Assembly: GCA_963778375.1 (NCBI GenBank)
Contig: CAVZTX010000008.1
Coordinates: 71,037 to 135,036, forward strand
Length of the DNA stretch: 64,000 nt
DNA from: CAVZTX01 sp963778375
GTDB taxonomy: Bacteria; Chloroflexota; Ktedonobacteria; Ktedonobacterales; Ktedonobacteraceae
Direction of reading: 5' to 3'
The position numbers were made by a program, and so were the translations under genes. The first letter of the stretch is position 1, and each line of letters begins with the position of its first letter. Below are positions 9,112-18,506 of this stretch, piece after piece. The notes below the pieces were generated by a model. The model was not told the DNA's origin. It saw only the letters and a list, made by a program, of their open reading frames with translations, and did not search any database.

Positions 9112-11615
9112 TAGCGATCTAGTAAAGTCACCACATACTTTTCATAAAATTCAGGCATAACTTGCTTTAGCCAGGTCAACGCAGCGAGAAGTACTGGTGG
9201 CAATCCTATTTCTAGTGATTTCTCTAAAGATGCCATCGCCTGCTCACCCTGATTTAACGAAAAATAGACCATCCCCATCCAGAAATATGTATCCCAATTT
9301 TCCGGTTCTAACTCTAATGCCTGTTTTAACTTTATCATTGCCGTAGTATATTCTCCTCGTTGCCACGACTCTACTCCTTGACAGACATATGTAATATAAT
9401 GATGCTGATTAATTGCTGCTATTGCACCTAAGCGCTCCGCCATTTCAGGATCAATTCCTCTCTGACACGTTTCACACCATTCAGCCATCCAAGCGGACTT
9501 AATGAGTGCTGCGTTTAACTCCCAACTGCGGATATAATCAGCTTTGGCTAGATTGATATCTCCAAGCCATAAGTAGATGAGGCCACGTCGCGCATAAGCC
9601 CGAGCATATGTAGGCTCCAACTCAATGGCGCTATTCAAATCTTCAATGGTATGCTGATACTCCTTAAGAAGGCGATAAGTCTCACTGCGACCAGCATAGA
9701 CCAGACATATTTGGGATGATACTTAAGGGCTTGGTTGTAATCTTTCAGAGCTTGTGCGTATTCCTTAAGCATCCTATAAGCGCTGCCTCACTGGCATAAG
9801 CCCGAGCATAGCTAGAGTCAAGTTCAATAGCACGATTATAGTCAGCAATAGCATGCTGAAATTCAGAGAGGCTTCTGTAAGCGAAACCCCGTTTGCGGTA
9901 AATATAGGACAATAGTTTTGATGAAAATGATGGTTTATGTATTACCGATTTTAATAAACTATCAGCCGTTGCTAGTAGCTCCTGTTTGTTTTTCTGTTGA
10001 TCAGCTTCAATGTATCGCAGAAGCAACTCGATAGCCTGCTGTATATTAGGGCCTACCAAGGTATTGGGTTGTTTTTGAGATAGTTTGCGCAGACCCCTAA
10101 CTATTTCTTCTGTATGCTCTGTGTGCTCGTAAGTATTTAGAACCTGTTCAATGGCCCTATTATGACTAGCCTCATCGGGAAGCAAGAACAATTGGTAAGC
10201 GATTGCCATTGCCAATTCAACCCACTCAGTAGAGTAGAACACTTCTCTCCCCTGTACTGTAGTATGATGTACAATCTGATCGACTTCTGTCTGAGTTTTC
10301 TCTAGTATTCTTTGATAGAAGTCAACTAAAGCTTTTCGAGTGATATAATACTCCTTCCGGGATCGCTGGAGCAGATGACGGCTAAAAAGTGTTTGTGCTA
10401 GTTCATGGTAACTGTAACGACCATCTTCTAGACTAGCTTCCACGAAAGGTTGTTCAGCTAGCCATTGATAGAGGGATGATCGTTCATCTTCAGGGAGGTA
10501 TGAGAAAGCCTCAAGGTCATCTTGGTTGAAGGGTTGGATAACAATGATGCATCCAGAGCCAGCCTTCGTTTCACTTGTTCTTTTTCAGGAATACAACGTA
10601 GAAAATTCCCTACACCATCTTTCGTTGGGTCAATTCTGCCCTCGGGATTGGATGTCAATAAACTTAGATAAAGAGGTAGGCCTTGCGAAAGTTGCCAGAT
10701 TGTGGCAATACGGTCTGATTAGGTAATGCTCCGTGTAACCAGATAATTGTAAGTTTCTTCCTCAGTAAAGCTATCTAAGGATATCGAATAGATCGTGTTA
10801 TCATCGTGGTATGGCAGCCAACGCTTAGGGTCGTAAGGTGTAGAACGCTCAATAGGGTCACGCCCAGCTATTACTAACACCACTTGATTGCTAATTTCAG
10901 TTTGTAGAAAATGATCCAGCAGCCAAGGTGCTGCCTCAATACCTGACAGTTCAAAAGTATCGAAGAAAAGTATTACTCGGCGCAGGCGCTTTCCTCTATT
11001 AAAACTGAGCGCAACTTGGGTATTGGTCAAATGATTAAGTTCTTCAACAAAAGCCCTAGTTAGATCACCAACTGGATCCTCCAGCCGCTCTGCGCCCTTA
11101 AGAAGTTGATTTGTACGATGTTGATTTACAAAAAACTCAGTAGCCGTTTTGGCTCCTTCTCTCAAAATTCCACCCATGATTGGCACATCCTCGACAACTG
11201 AACCAGCTAGCTTTGGTGCTTTACGTAGTAGAGTATCCCTTTTCGTTTCCCGCTTGCTTTGCAAATGCAAGGCATCTTTGTAACGAACTAGAGCTTTTTC
11301 AAACTCACCTGTCATGTGAAGATTGTTGGCAAATTTCTGCATGATACTAGCTGGGGTAACTTGCCTCTCATCAACTAAGGAAATCAAACAGTAGTCCTTG
11401 AAGTCGGAGGAAAGGGTCATATCTATAAAATGTGTTAGCAAGGTCGATTTGCCTACACCTGCTTGACCTGAAACTGAAACAATGTTGTGAACAGGTTCTT
11501 TAGGGTTAAGGATGTTTTCCACAAAGAAGTGCAATTCGTTGGTTCGACCGACGAAGATTTTAAGGTCAGATGGGTGTTGGAAATCTTTCGTGCCAAGCTT
11601 TCTAACAAATGGCAT
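9108..11615 (-). pseudogene. Decayed STAND-type ATPase with C-terminal TPRs
   Basis: N-terminal NTPase: VGRTNEL, Walker A GQAGVGKST, Walker B RVILFFDTFE, then VIAGRDPIERS, typical of signal-transduction ATPases with numerous domains. The C terminus has TPRs (HAIADYNRAIELDSSYARAY, then DLNSAIELEPTYARAYARRG). The frame is broken at least four times: an in-frame TAA at 10719 after LVTRSIT (coding clearly continues as SDRIATIWQLSQG), a shift near 10545 (into IQPFNQDDLEAFSYLPEDE), a shift near 9780, and one near 9680. The last open piece (9638-9108) holds intact TPRs. The stop overlaps that of the convergent TPR gene, the two sharing TTAA. These proteins usually sense a ligand and oligomerise; this copy is unlikely to work unless all breaks are assembly errors. 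Confidence 0.8.
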
Positions 11616-11874
11616 GGATTTGAGTCCGTTGGTTGTTCTTTTCTAAAAATCTTAGACTTATTAACTGCTAAATTGATACAAGTTCTCAAAACCTACTTTC
11701 ACGCCTATGAACTGTCTTTCATGTTACTAATATAACGTAAATTTGTCAAAAAATAAAAAGACAAAGTTGAGAACATACCTCGACTTTGTCTCTTCGCCTG
11801 GTTTGTTTGTTGCAACCTTCATCTAGTTGGATACTAGATGCAAAACATGCAGATAATTCCAGTACTGCCAGTGC

Positions 11875-12183
11875 TCAGTTACGTGCCACACGAATCTTGT
11901 CGTAGCAAGTGCTGCAATAGACGGGGCGATCATTCTTGGGTAAGAATGGCACTTGAGTCTCAGCACCGCACTCGGCGCAAATTACCGTGTGCATTTCGCG
12001 GGGCGCACGCTCAGACCGACCTCCCGAACCGCCAGACATACTACGCCGTGCGGAACGACAGGAAGGGCAACGACTGGGCTGATTCATCAGCCCCTTTTGC
12101 TGGTAGAACTCTTGTTCACCTGCAGTGAATGTGAAATCATTTCCACATTCGCGACACTTAAGGGTTTTGTCGACGAAGCTCAA
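11875..12183 (-). CDS. Small zinc-ribbon protein
   Basis: A 102-residue protein with two Cys pairs of each kind: CRECG...CPSC in the N-terminal half and CAECG...CSTCYDK in the C-terminal half, suggesting two zinc-binding ribbons joined by a Gly/Ser/Arg linker. It resembles the bacterial 'probable zinc-ribbon' proteins (CxxC-x~20-CxxC type). Function is unknown; nucleic-acid or protein binding is a guess. The start is well supported: GGAGGT lies 6-11 bases upstream of ATG 12183. It reads away from tgt, with about 400 bases between the two starts. Confidence 0.85.
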   Translation of the reverse strand: MSFVDKTLKCRECGNDFTFTAGEQEFYQQKGLMNQPSRCPSCRSARRSMSGGSGGRSERAPREMHTVICAECGAETQVPFLPKNDRPVYCSTCYDKIRVARN

Positions 12184-12588
12184 CTAGGGACCTCCTTGTG
12201 ATATGTTGGTATTCCTTCGGGTCCATATCATTCAGGCACCCCTATGAGTGTCTGATTTGTAGGCACGGATTTTTGACCCGTTCCTAACATCGGTGTCACC
12301 AGCCTGTCTGTTACCCCTAGCAGCGTGGGCCCAAATATTCTGGACGAGCACTGTATGCGAGACCGAGATCGGATACCGCATGCAAGCATACACTATCTTT
12401 TAGCGATTTGCAAGAGTTTTTCTGTGTAATTGTTCATATTCTTCTCATTTTAACGTATTTTTTATGTGTACTTTTCACACTAAGTGGTACTTATTTATAG
12501 GTAATTAGTATGTGGTTATCGTAATAGCCTCCGCCTTGACACCCATGCGAAAATTTAGGTAATGACCTGTATTCTATATGAGGAACAA
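12184..12588. other. Divergent intergenic region (zinc-ribbon gene / tgt)
   Basis: About 400 bases with no gene. It holds the zinc-ribbon ribosome site (12187-12194) and, near the right end, a probable tgt promoter. I see no tRNA or riboswitch that I can support. Confidence 0.5.
12536..12565 (+). promoter_or_regulatory. Candidate tgt promoter
   Basis: A perfect TTGACA at 12536-12541 lies about 18 bases before TAATGA (12560-12565), a weak -10. This would place the transcript start just upstream of the GAGGAA ribosome site at 12580-12585 and ATG 12589. Confidence 0.35.
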
Positions 12589-13806
12589 ATGCCACCATTT
12601 TCATTCACAATTGACGCGGCGTGTCCTGAAACATGGGCACGCGCAGGAACGATCTCAACGCCACATGGCATCATCCACACACCCATTTTTATGCCCGTCG
12701 GCACCCAAGCAACCGTCAAAAGCGTTTCCCCTGAAGAGTTGCGCACGGCAGGCGCTTCGATCATTCTGTCGAATACCTATCACCTGATGCTGCGTCCTGG
12801 CTCTCAACTCATCTCGGAGTTTGGTGGACTGCATGCTTTCATGAATTGGGATGGCCCAATCCTCACCGATAGCGGCGGCTTTCAGGTCTTTAGCCTGGGA
12901 CACCTACGTAAACTCAGCGAGGAGGGTGCCGCATTCAAATCGCACCTCGATGGTTCCCCACATTTGCTGACTCCGGAAAAAGTGATGCAGATCGAGGCGG
13001 AACTTGGCGCAGACATCATTCTTCCGCTTGATATCTGTGCCGCTTACCCCTGTGCTCCGAGAGCTGCGAAGGAAGCTATGGAGCGTACCCATCGCTGGGC
13101 AGAACGTGCTCTGATTGCCAAGGAGCACTATCGACCCGAACAGGCGCTTTTTGGTATCGTACAGGGCGCTTTCGAGCCAGAACTGCGTCAGGAGAGCGCT
13201 CATGTGATTGGGAACATGCCCTTCCCCGGGTTTTCAATTGGCGGGTTATCGGTGGGCGAACCCAAGGCCGAGATGTGGGATCTCTTGCGCTATGTTACGC
13301 CTGAACTGCCGGTAAATAAACCGCGTCACCTGTTAGGTGTCGGCTCGCCCGAGGATCTGGTGATTGGCGTCGGCCTGGGCATGGATATGTTTGATTGCGT
13401 CCTCCCCACGCGGGTTGCACGCCACGGTGGACTATTTACCCATGCTGGACGTATTAATATTAAAGCAGCACGTTTTCGTGCCGAACGAGGGCCAATTGAA
13501 GAGGGTTGCGATTGCTACACCTGCCGAAACTATAGTGCTGCCTACGTACATCATCTTTCACGGACCGAAGAACAATTGTATTATCGTTTAGGTAGTATTC
13601 ACAATCTACGTTTTATGCTGCGCCTTGCCGGGGACGTGAGAGCTGCAATTCTAGCGGGAACCTTCCCGGCCTTCCATGATGACTTTCTAGCGCACTATAT
13701 TCCCGCTTCGGAACTGGTGCGTATAGACCAACGCAAGAAATGGCAAGTCGCTCACGAAAAATGGCAGGCCGCTCAGAGGCTCTCATCCCAAGTGAGGAAC
13801 CTGTAA
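12589..13806 (+). CDS. tgt: Queuine/preQ1 tRNA-ribosyltransferase
   Basis: Exchanges guanine-34 for preQ1 in tRNAs with GUN anticodons, the first tRNA-bound step of queuosine synthesis. It is a full-length TIM-barrel enzyme of 405 residues. Seen: FMPVGTQATVKSV, the active-site LTDSGGFQVFSL, the nucleophile region GLGMDMFDCVLPTR, and the zinc site CDCYTCRNYS with the downstream His in LGSIHNL. ATG 12589 (MPPFSF) is preferred over the in-frame ATG 12562 because GAGGAACAA directly precedes it. Its stop overlaps the next start (TAATG), so it is translationally coupled to the lipoyl gene. No other queuosine genes are in the window. Confidence 0.97.
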   Translation: MPPFSFTIDAACPETWARAGTISTPHGIIHTPIFMPVGTQATVKSVSPEELRTAGASIILSNTYHLMLRPGSQLISEFGGLHAFMNWDGPILTDSGGFQVFSLGHLRKLSEEGAAFKSHLDGSPHLLTPEKVMQIEAELGADIILPLDICAAYPCAPRAAKEAMERTHRWAERALIAKEHYRPEQALFGIVQGAFEPELRQESAHVIGNMPFPGFSIGGLSVGEPKAEMWDLLRYVTPELPVNKPRHLLGVGSPEDLVIGVGLGMDMFDCVLPTRVARHGGLFTHAGRINIKAARFRAERGPIEEGCDCYTCRNYSAAYVHHLSRTEEQLYYRLGSIHNLRFMLRLAGDVRAAILAGTFPAFHDDFLAHYIPASELVRIDQRKKWQVAHEKWQAAQRLSSQVRNL

Positions 13807-14642
13807 TGCACCAATCCTATCGCTTTCTCAATACCGGCATACAATCGGCAGCCATGAACATGGCAATCGATGAAGCCGTGCTGATTTACCACCTGAAAGG
13901 TGAGGTTCCTCCAACGCTGCGCGTATTTCGCTGGTCTCAGCCTTCGATCTCTTTGGGACGTTTTCAGAGTATTGAGCGAGAAATACTAAGCGATGTGTGC
14001 CAGCAGCGAGGAATAGCGCTGGTGCGCCGACCTACCGGTGGGCGAGCAGTCTATCACCACGATGAATTTACCTACAGCATTGTGATCAGTAAAGGCTATG
14101 GAGTTCCTTCGGGCGTTATTCCTGCCTATGCCTATCTTGCTCAGGGACTACTTGCCGCACTCCAAACGCTCGGTGTGCAGGCCGAACTCAGCGACGAACG
14201 CGTCAGCAAGCATCCTTCTGCCGCCTGCTTCGCCTCCTCGACACAGGCCGATCTCACCAGTGGTGGCTTTAAGCTGGTAGGCAGTGCTCAGGTCTGGCGG
14301 GACGATGCACTACTTCAACAGGGCTCGTTGCCTCTCGATGACCGGGCCACTGAATTCTTCACTCTGTTACGCTACCCAAACGAGGCCGCACGCGAGGAGG
14401 CGCTGGCTCTTTACCGCGAAAAAACATCACCACTACATAGCTTCGTCCCTGGCGCATCCTGGGACGATGTAGCCAATGCTTTCCGCAGCGGCTTTGGTAC
14501 AGCCCTACATGCAAATTTTGTATCAGGCGAGTTGAGTGCATCCGAGTGGGAACTGGCTCATCAGCTCGTTGAAGAAAAATACAGCAAACTCGAATGGCGC
14601 AAAGAACGTATCACTTTAACAGGGCTTGCCCCCACCCTCTAG
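13806..14642 (+). CDS. lipM: LipM-type octanoyltransferase (LplA/BPL family)
   Basis: Transfers an octanoyl (or lipoyl) group to the lipoyl domains of 2-oxoacid dehydrogenases or GcvH. 278 residues with the family motif RRPTGGRAVYHHDEFTYS. The segment SAACFASS...GFKLVGSAQ...QQGSLPL carries a Cys in the place of the acyl-carrying Cys of Bacillus LipM, rather than the LplA pattern, so I favour octanoyltransferase over lipoate ligase. Start ATG 13806 overlaps the tgt stop by one base and has GAGGAACC upstream. An in-frame upstream ATG (13740) lies inside tgt and is rejected. Confidence 0.85.
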   Translation: MHQSYRFLNTGIQSAAMNMAIDEAVLIYHLKGEVPPTLRVFRWSQPSISLGRFQSIEREILSDVCQQRGIALVRRPTGGRAVYHHDEFTYSIVISKGYGVPSGVIPAYAYLAQGLLAALQTLGVQAELSDERVSKHPSAACFASSTQADLTSGGFKLVGSAQVWRDDALLQQGSLPLDDRATEFFTLLRYPNEAAREEALALYREKTSPLHSFVPGASWDDVANAFRSGFGTALHANFVSGELSASEWELAHQLVEEKYSKLEWRKERITLTGLAPTL

Positions 14643-14759
14643 ATACGCTATACTTGCAGCAATACAACATGGCTTGTAGAGGCGAGGATGGTGAGGAGTG
14701 GAGAGGGAGGTCTTGTGCCTGCCCATCGTATCTTTCAGCCATGAGAAGGAGCAGGTGAA

Positions 14760-15413
14760 GTGAGTTTATCGATAGAAATTGCTGGTAGAATACTGGAAGC
14801 TAGTAAGCGCCGTGCCAATGAGTTGCGCAGTCCGGTGAGCATCGCAATTGTTGATGCAGGAGGACATCTTGTGCTTTTTGAACGCATGATGTCTCCTTAT
14901 GGTTGGGCAACGGCCAGTATCAGTATCGCCAAGGCAACGACAGCCGTGATGTTTAACCAATCCACCAATTCTGTAGCACAATGGGGATCAGGTATTCCTG
15001 GCTTCGCATCCAGTATGGCAGGTATGACGCAAGGAAAATTTATCATGGCAGCTGGAGGCTGGCCAATACGCGTTGGAGGTGCCACTGTTGGTGGTATTGG
15101 TGTGAGTGGCGGCAACGGTCCCGGAAGAGACGATGAGATTGCACGTGCCGGACTGGCAATCCTGACTGGGATGGCCGAGCTTGAGGGCGGGATCAACCGC
15201 GTATCCACATCCCGTCCCGCACAGGACATACAACAACCACAGCGCCAATCATCCATGTCCTCACCATCCCAACCGCCTCAATCCCCCAGCTTGAGTAATT
15301 GGCAAAGTAATCAAATCGCTACATCTCACCTTGCTCCTGAAGAAAACAGTTTTTACAATGATGAAACTTCGTCATTTGATACATCCAATGAAAACCGTGG
15401 AGGCCAATCATGA
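14760..15413 (+). CDS. GlcG/HbpS-like (DUF336) domain protein with low-complexity tail
   Basis: 217 residues. Residues 1-135 match the HbpS/GlcG/PduO-C fold, with VSIAIVDAGGHLVLFERM and the glycine-rich GGWPIRVGGATVGGIGVSG. Members bind haem or corrinoid, or are of unknown role. The tail (about 150-217) is Gln/Ser/Pro-rich and probably disordered. GTG 14760 is the start; AAGGAG sits at 14746-14751. The stop overlaps the next ATG (ATGA), so the two genes are translationally coupled. Confidence 0.8.
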   Translation: MSLSIEIAGRILEASKRRANELRSPVSIAIVDAGGHLVLFERMMSPYGWATASISIAKATTAVMFNQSTNSVAQWGSGIPGFASSMAGMTQGKFIMAAGGWPIRVGGATVGGIGVSGGNGPGRDDEIARAGLAILTGMAELEGGINRVSTSRPAQDIQQPQRQSSMSSPSQPPQSPSLSNWQSNQIATSHLAPEENSFYNDETSSFDTSNENRGGQS

Positions 15414-16264
15414 CCCAGGAATCGAACCATAGATCATCCAGCAGTAGACGGACAGCACGCCCAGCTCGGAACCGCCCGGTGCTTGTCACTCCTTCTACAC
15501 CAACCGACAACGTAATAGAGGATGCACTTGAGATGCCAGGCGATATCAGTCAACCAACTGAACAAACTTCACCTGGCAAGAGTGCGCAAGAATTGAAAGA
15601 CGCTCTTGTAGAAAGCGCTCCGCTTACTGCTCCTCGCACCCGCAAACTTTCGGGATTTTTCTCGCGAGTAGGCAAAAGCACGCAAGAAGAAACATCCGAG
15701 CCAGACGCTGCACAGGCCAGATTGGCACGTGCCACACGTGGTAAGACTGCTGCACCTATTATGAAAGCCTCCTCGACTGACAAAAAGTCTCAAGTCAGCG
15801 AACCGGTAAAAGCTAGCTTCCCTGTTGCTGCTCGTTCTGCTCCCGCTCGCCCACGCAGCAGTGGCTTCAAAATGCGCTACATCCTGGGTCTGGTTATTTA
15901 TCTACTTGGTGCGCAGTTAATCGGCGCTTATGAAGCGACATTTTTAAATGCCAATCATCTGGATAGCGTGATCTTCTCCATTGGGTCGTTTGCTATCAGG
16001 ACTTCAACGCTCGTTTTCCTGGCAACACTCGTGATCCTGTTGATTGTCCTGGCACGTTTCGATTTTATTCCACGCAACCTTGGTGCCATGATGGGTCAGC
16101 CTACGCCTGCACGTAAGTCAGGTCCTGCCCCTTCACGGACCGAAGAGAGTGTCAAGACTACGCCTCCTACTATGAAACAGGGAGTCAAAGGCACGGATGA
16201 CGATCTATACCAGGAGTACCAGGAACAGCGCCGTTATCAGCAGCGACGTGACCGCAGAAAGTAA
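15410..16264 (+). CDS. Hypothetical two-helix membrane protein
   Basis: 284 residues and no family recognised. The first ~150 residues are Ser/Arg/Pro/Thr-rich and probably disordered. Two membrane helices follow (MRYILGLVIYLLGAQLIGAY and TLVFLATLVILLIVLARF), then a polar Gln/Arg-rich tail ending RRYQQRRDRRK. The start overlaps the stop of the GlcG-like gene by four bases, the only clue to function. Confidence 0.7.
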   Translation: MTQESNHRSSSSRRTARPARNRPVLVTPSTPTDNVIEDALEMPGDISQPTEQTSPGKSAQELKDALVESAPLTAPRTRKLSGFFSRVGKSTQEETSEPDAAQARLARATRGKTAAPIMKASSTDKKSQVSEPVKASFPVAARSAPARPRSSGFKMRYILGLVIYLLGAQLIGAYEATFLNANHLDSVIFSIGSFAIRTSTLVFLATLVILLIVLARFDFIPRNLGAMMGQPTPARKSGPAPSRTEESVKTTPPTMKQGVKGTDDDLYQEYQEQRRYQQRRDRRK

Positions 16265-16450
16265 TAATGCCCAAAGCCCTTGACAGGTTCGCTCACCATC
16301 CTTATACTTAGTCTATACAAAGCCGAGATTAACATCGGTAATTTCAAGAAAAGCGTAGCAAGGGCGCGATAAATCCGCCCCTACTGCGGTACAATCGAAT
16401 GTTCAGCAACCAAAAGAACCATCAATTTAGCTTTTATTATTGGTTTAGCC

Positions 16451-16507
16451 CTCCAGCATGATGGTGGGCCCTTTGGGCTGAGCAAAAAATCCACCAGCAT
16501 GCTGGAG
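16451..16507 (+). promoter_or_regulatory. Long leader hairpin upstream of aroF
   Basis: CTCCAGCATGATGGTGG (16451-16467) pairs with CCACCAGCATGCTGGAG (16491-16507): 16 of 17 positions, one mismatch. The loop holds a smaller GGGCCC/GGGCT hairpin. A classical terminator follows three bases later. The order (structured element, terminator, then a biosynthetic gene) suggests an attenuator, but it could also simply end the upstream operon. Confidence 0.5.
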
Positions 16508-16509
16508 TA

Positions 16510-16537
16510 AGCAGAGGACTTTTCCTCTGCTTTTTTG
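16510..16537 (+). terminator. Rho-independent terminator
   Basis: AGCAGAGGA (16510-16518), loop CTTT, TCCTCTGCT (16523-16531): a perfect 9-bp stem followed by six T. It lies between the membrane-protein gene (ends 16264) and aroF (starts 16668). Confidence 0.85.
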
Positions 16538-16667
16538 TTTTTCTGAATCTTGCAACTCACTTCGCCTGGGCATCGTGCTTGTGAATGATCACACGGGCCA
16601 GCAAACAAGGCCGTTTGGGGGACAGTACGGACAGAGTGCATATCAGATGTAAGAGAGGATTGGTATC

Positions 16668-17735
16668 ATGGTCATTATCATCCGTAGACAAGCAACGAGC
16701 GAAGAGCGTGCTCAACTTATGGCATTGCTCTGGCAGACAATGGGGAGTCAACGCCCTGTTACTACAACAAAGCTAGATGAACGGGAAGTCATCGTACTTG
16801 ACAGCAATCAGCTCGATGCGCAAGCACATACTATGATTAGCCAGCAGCGTGCAGTTGAGCGCATCTTGACCATTAACACCCCCTATAAGCTGGTAAGCAG
16901 AGCATTCAAAGCCGAAGATAGTATCGTTGTGGTAGGTGATGCAGCATGGAGTCAGCCTGTAACTATTGGAAATACAACTCCCGTCATAATGGCCGGACCA
17001 TGTGCCGTAGAAAATAAGGACCAGCTTCTTTCTACCGCAAGTGCTGTCAAGGCTGCTGGAGCGCACATTCTTCGTGGTGGAGCGTTCAAACCTCGCACCT
17101 CGCCATACCAGTTCCAGGGGCTTGGTATCGAGGGACTTCACCTGCTGGCAAAGGCCAGGGAGGAGACCGGGCTGCCCGTAATTACCGAGGTTATGGAGCC
17201 GGACATGGTCGAAACGGTCGCGGAATACGCCGACATTTTACAAATTGGCACCCGCAACATGCAAAATTTCCCGCTCTTGCTTGCCGCTGGTCAGAGTAGC
17301 CGGGGGCGACCGGTAATGCTCAAGCGCGGACTTGCCGCTACCATCGATGAATGGCTCTTGGCGGCAGAGTACATCGTTGCGGCAGGCAATCCCAATGTGA
17401 TATTGTGTGAACGCGGGGTCCGTAGCTTCGACTCACAAACACGCAACCTGCTCGACCTCGCCTGCGTAGCGCTACTTCATGAATTGACCCATCTACCGGT
17501 CATTGTTGACCCTAGTCATGCAACAGGTCGTCGCGAACTGGTGCAAGCCATGTCTCGTGCTGGCATCGCTGCTGGTGCTCAAGGACTTATCCTTGAAGTC
17601 CATCCCGATCCTAATAGCGCCCTCTGTGATGGCCGTCAATCTATTACACCTGAACAATTGCAGACCATCGTCACCGAAACGCGCCTTATTACCGACGTAA
17701 TACAAGGAAGAGCAAACCTGTCATATGTAGCATAG
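16668..17735 (+). CDS. aroF: 3-deoxy-7-phosphoheptulonate synthase (type I-beta DAHP synthase)
   Basis: Condenses phosphoenolpyruvate and erythrose 4-phosphate, the first step of the shikimate pathway. 355 residues. An N-terminal ferredoxin-like regulatory domain (MVIIIRRQATSEERAQLM..., about 1-75) precedes the barrel. Barrel motifs: MAGPCAVEN, LRGGAFKPRTSPY, ITEVMEPD, LQIGTRNMQNF, MLKRGL, ILCERGVRSF, VDPSHATGRR, LILEVHPDP. The start ATG 16668 follows AGAGAGGA. The leader contains two strong hairpins, suggesting regulated transcription. Confidence 0.96.
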   Translation: MVIIIRRQATSEERAQLMALLWQTMGSQRPVTTTKLDEREVIVLDSNQLDAQAHTMISQQRAVERILTINTPYKLVSRAFKAEDSIVVVGDAAWSQPVTIGNTTPVIMAGPCAVENKDQLLSTASAVKAAGAHILRGGAFKPRTSPYQFQGLGIEGLHLLAKAREETGLPVITEVMEPDMVETVAEYADILQIGTRNMQNFPLLLAAGQSSRGRPVMLKRGLAATIDEWLLAAEYIVAAGNPNVILCERGVRSFDSQTRNLLDLACVALLHELTHLPVIVDPSHATGRRELVQAMSRAGIAAGAQGLILEVHPDPNSALCDGRQSITPEQLQTIVTETRLITDVIQGRANLSYVA

Positions 17736-17769
17736 AAATTGCCTCTCGACTGAAGCTGTATCCTTATGG

Positions 17770-17775
17770 TATACT
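17770..17775 (+). promoter_or_regulatory. Extended -10 promoter element
   Basis: TGG followed by TATACT (17770-17775), upstream of the ANTAR regulator at 17880. No clear -35 is visible, as is common for TGn-extended promoters. The same arrangement recurs at 25046, 30919 and 35633. Confidence 0.4.
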
Positions 17776-17879
17776 CCTGATACAAGAGGGAGGCTGACAT
17801 ATCGGGCTTACAGTCTATTCACGGATTCATTTGTTCATTTGCATAATCAAGCCCTATGCAGCATCGGGAGACACAACAT

Positions 17880-18452
17880 ATGCCAACACGTATCATTATC
17901 GCTGACGACGAAACTATTCAGCGCATGGATCTAAAAGATGTATTGACGAAGCAGGGCTATCTCGTGGTAGGTGAGGCGGGTGATGGTGCAAGTGCCGTCA
18001 ACCTGGCGCGTGAAGTACGTCCTGACCTGGTCATTATGGATATTCGCATGCCTGACATGGACGGCATCACAGCCGCCGAGACACTTACACAGGAAAAGAT
18101 TGCACCTGTCTTATTGCTCACCGCCTTTGGCGACCAGCCCTTGGTCGAACGTGCAAAAGAAGCCGGTGTCGTTAATTACATCGTGAAGCCGCTGCGTGAG
18201 AGCGAAGTGACTCCTGCCATCGAAGTCGCGCTCGCACGCTACAGCGAATTTCGTGCCCTTGAAGAAAAGGCACGTACCCTCACCGACCAATTAGAGACTC
18301 GCAAAGTCGTCGAGCGTGCCAAGGGCCTATTGATGGAAAAACAAGGCCTCTCAGAGCAGGAAGCCTTCCGTAAAATACAGAAGGCCAGCATGAACAATCG
18401 TAAATCTATGCGTGAAGTGGCGGAGGCAATCCTGCTGACAAATGAAATGTAA
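17880..18452 (+). CDS. CheY-ANTAR response regulator
   Basis: 190 residues. The receiver (1-120) has the acidic pair in IIIADDE, phospho-acceptor Asp in LVIMDIRMPDMDG, TAF, and Lys in YIVKPLRE, so it should be phosphorylatable. The C-terminal ANTAR domain (about 130-190; LETRKVVERAKGLLMEKQGLSEQEAF in outline) binds two-hexaloop RNAs to prevent transcription termination. ATG 17880 (MPTRII) is chosen over ATG 17856 because GGGAG at 17866-17870 is correctly spaced. No histidine kinase or obvious target leader is adjacent; the aroF hairpins do not show the paired hexaloops. Confidence 0.93.
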   Translation: MPTRIIIADDETIQRMDLKDVLTKQGYLVVGEAGDGASAVNLAREVRPDLVIMDIRMPDMDGITAAETLTQEKIAPVLLLTAFGDQPLVERAKEAGVVNYIVKPLRESEVTPAIEVALARYSEFRALEEKARTLTDQLETRKVVERAKGLLMEKQGLSEQEAFRKIQKASMNNRKSMREVAEAILLTNEM

Positions 18453-18454
18453 AT

Positions 18455-18487
18455 AAGGAGTAATGCAGCGTTGCATTGCTCCTTTGT
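18455..18487 (+). terminator. Hairpin after the ANTAR gene
   Basis: AAGGAG-T-AATGCA pairs with TGCATT-G-CTCCTT around a GCGT loop (18455-18484), then TTGT. It is a 13-bp stem with one wobble and a weak T run; it starts right after the stop codon and ends 23 bases before ricT. Confidence 0.5.
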
Positions 18488-18506
18488 CTAGCAAGGCCTG
18501 GAAACA

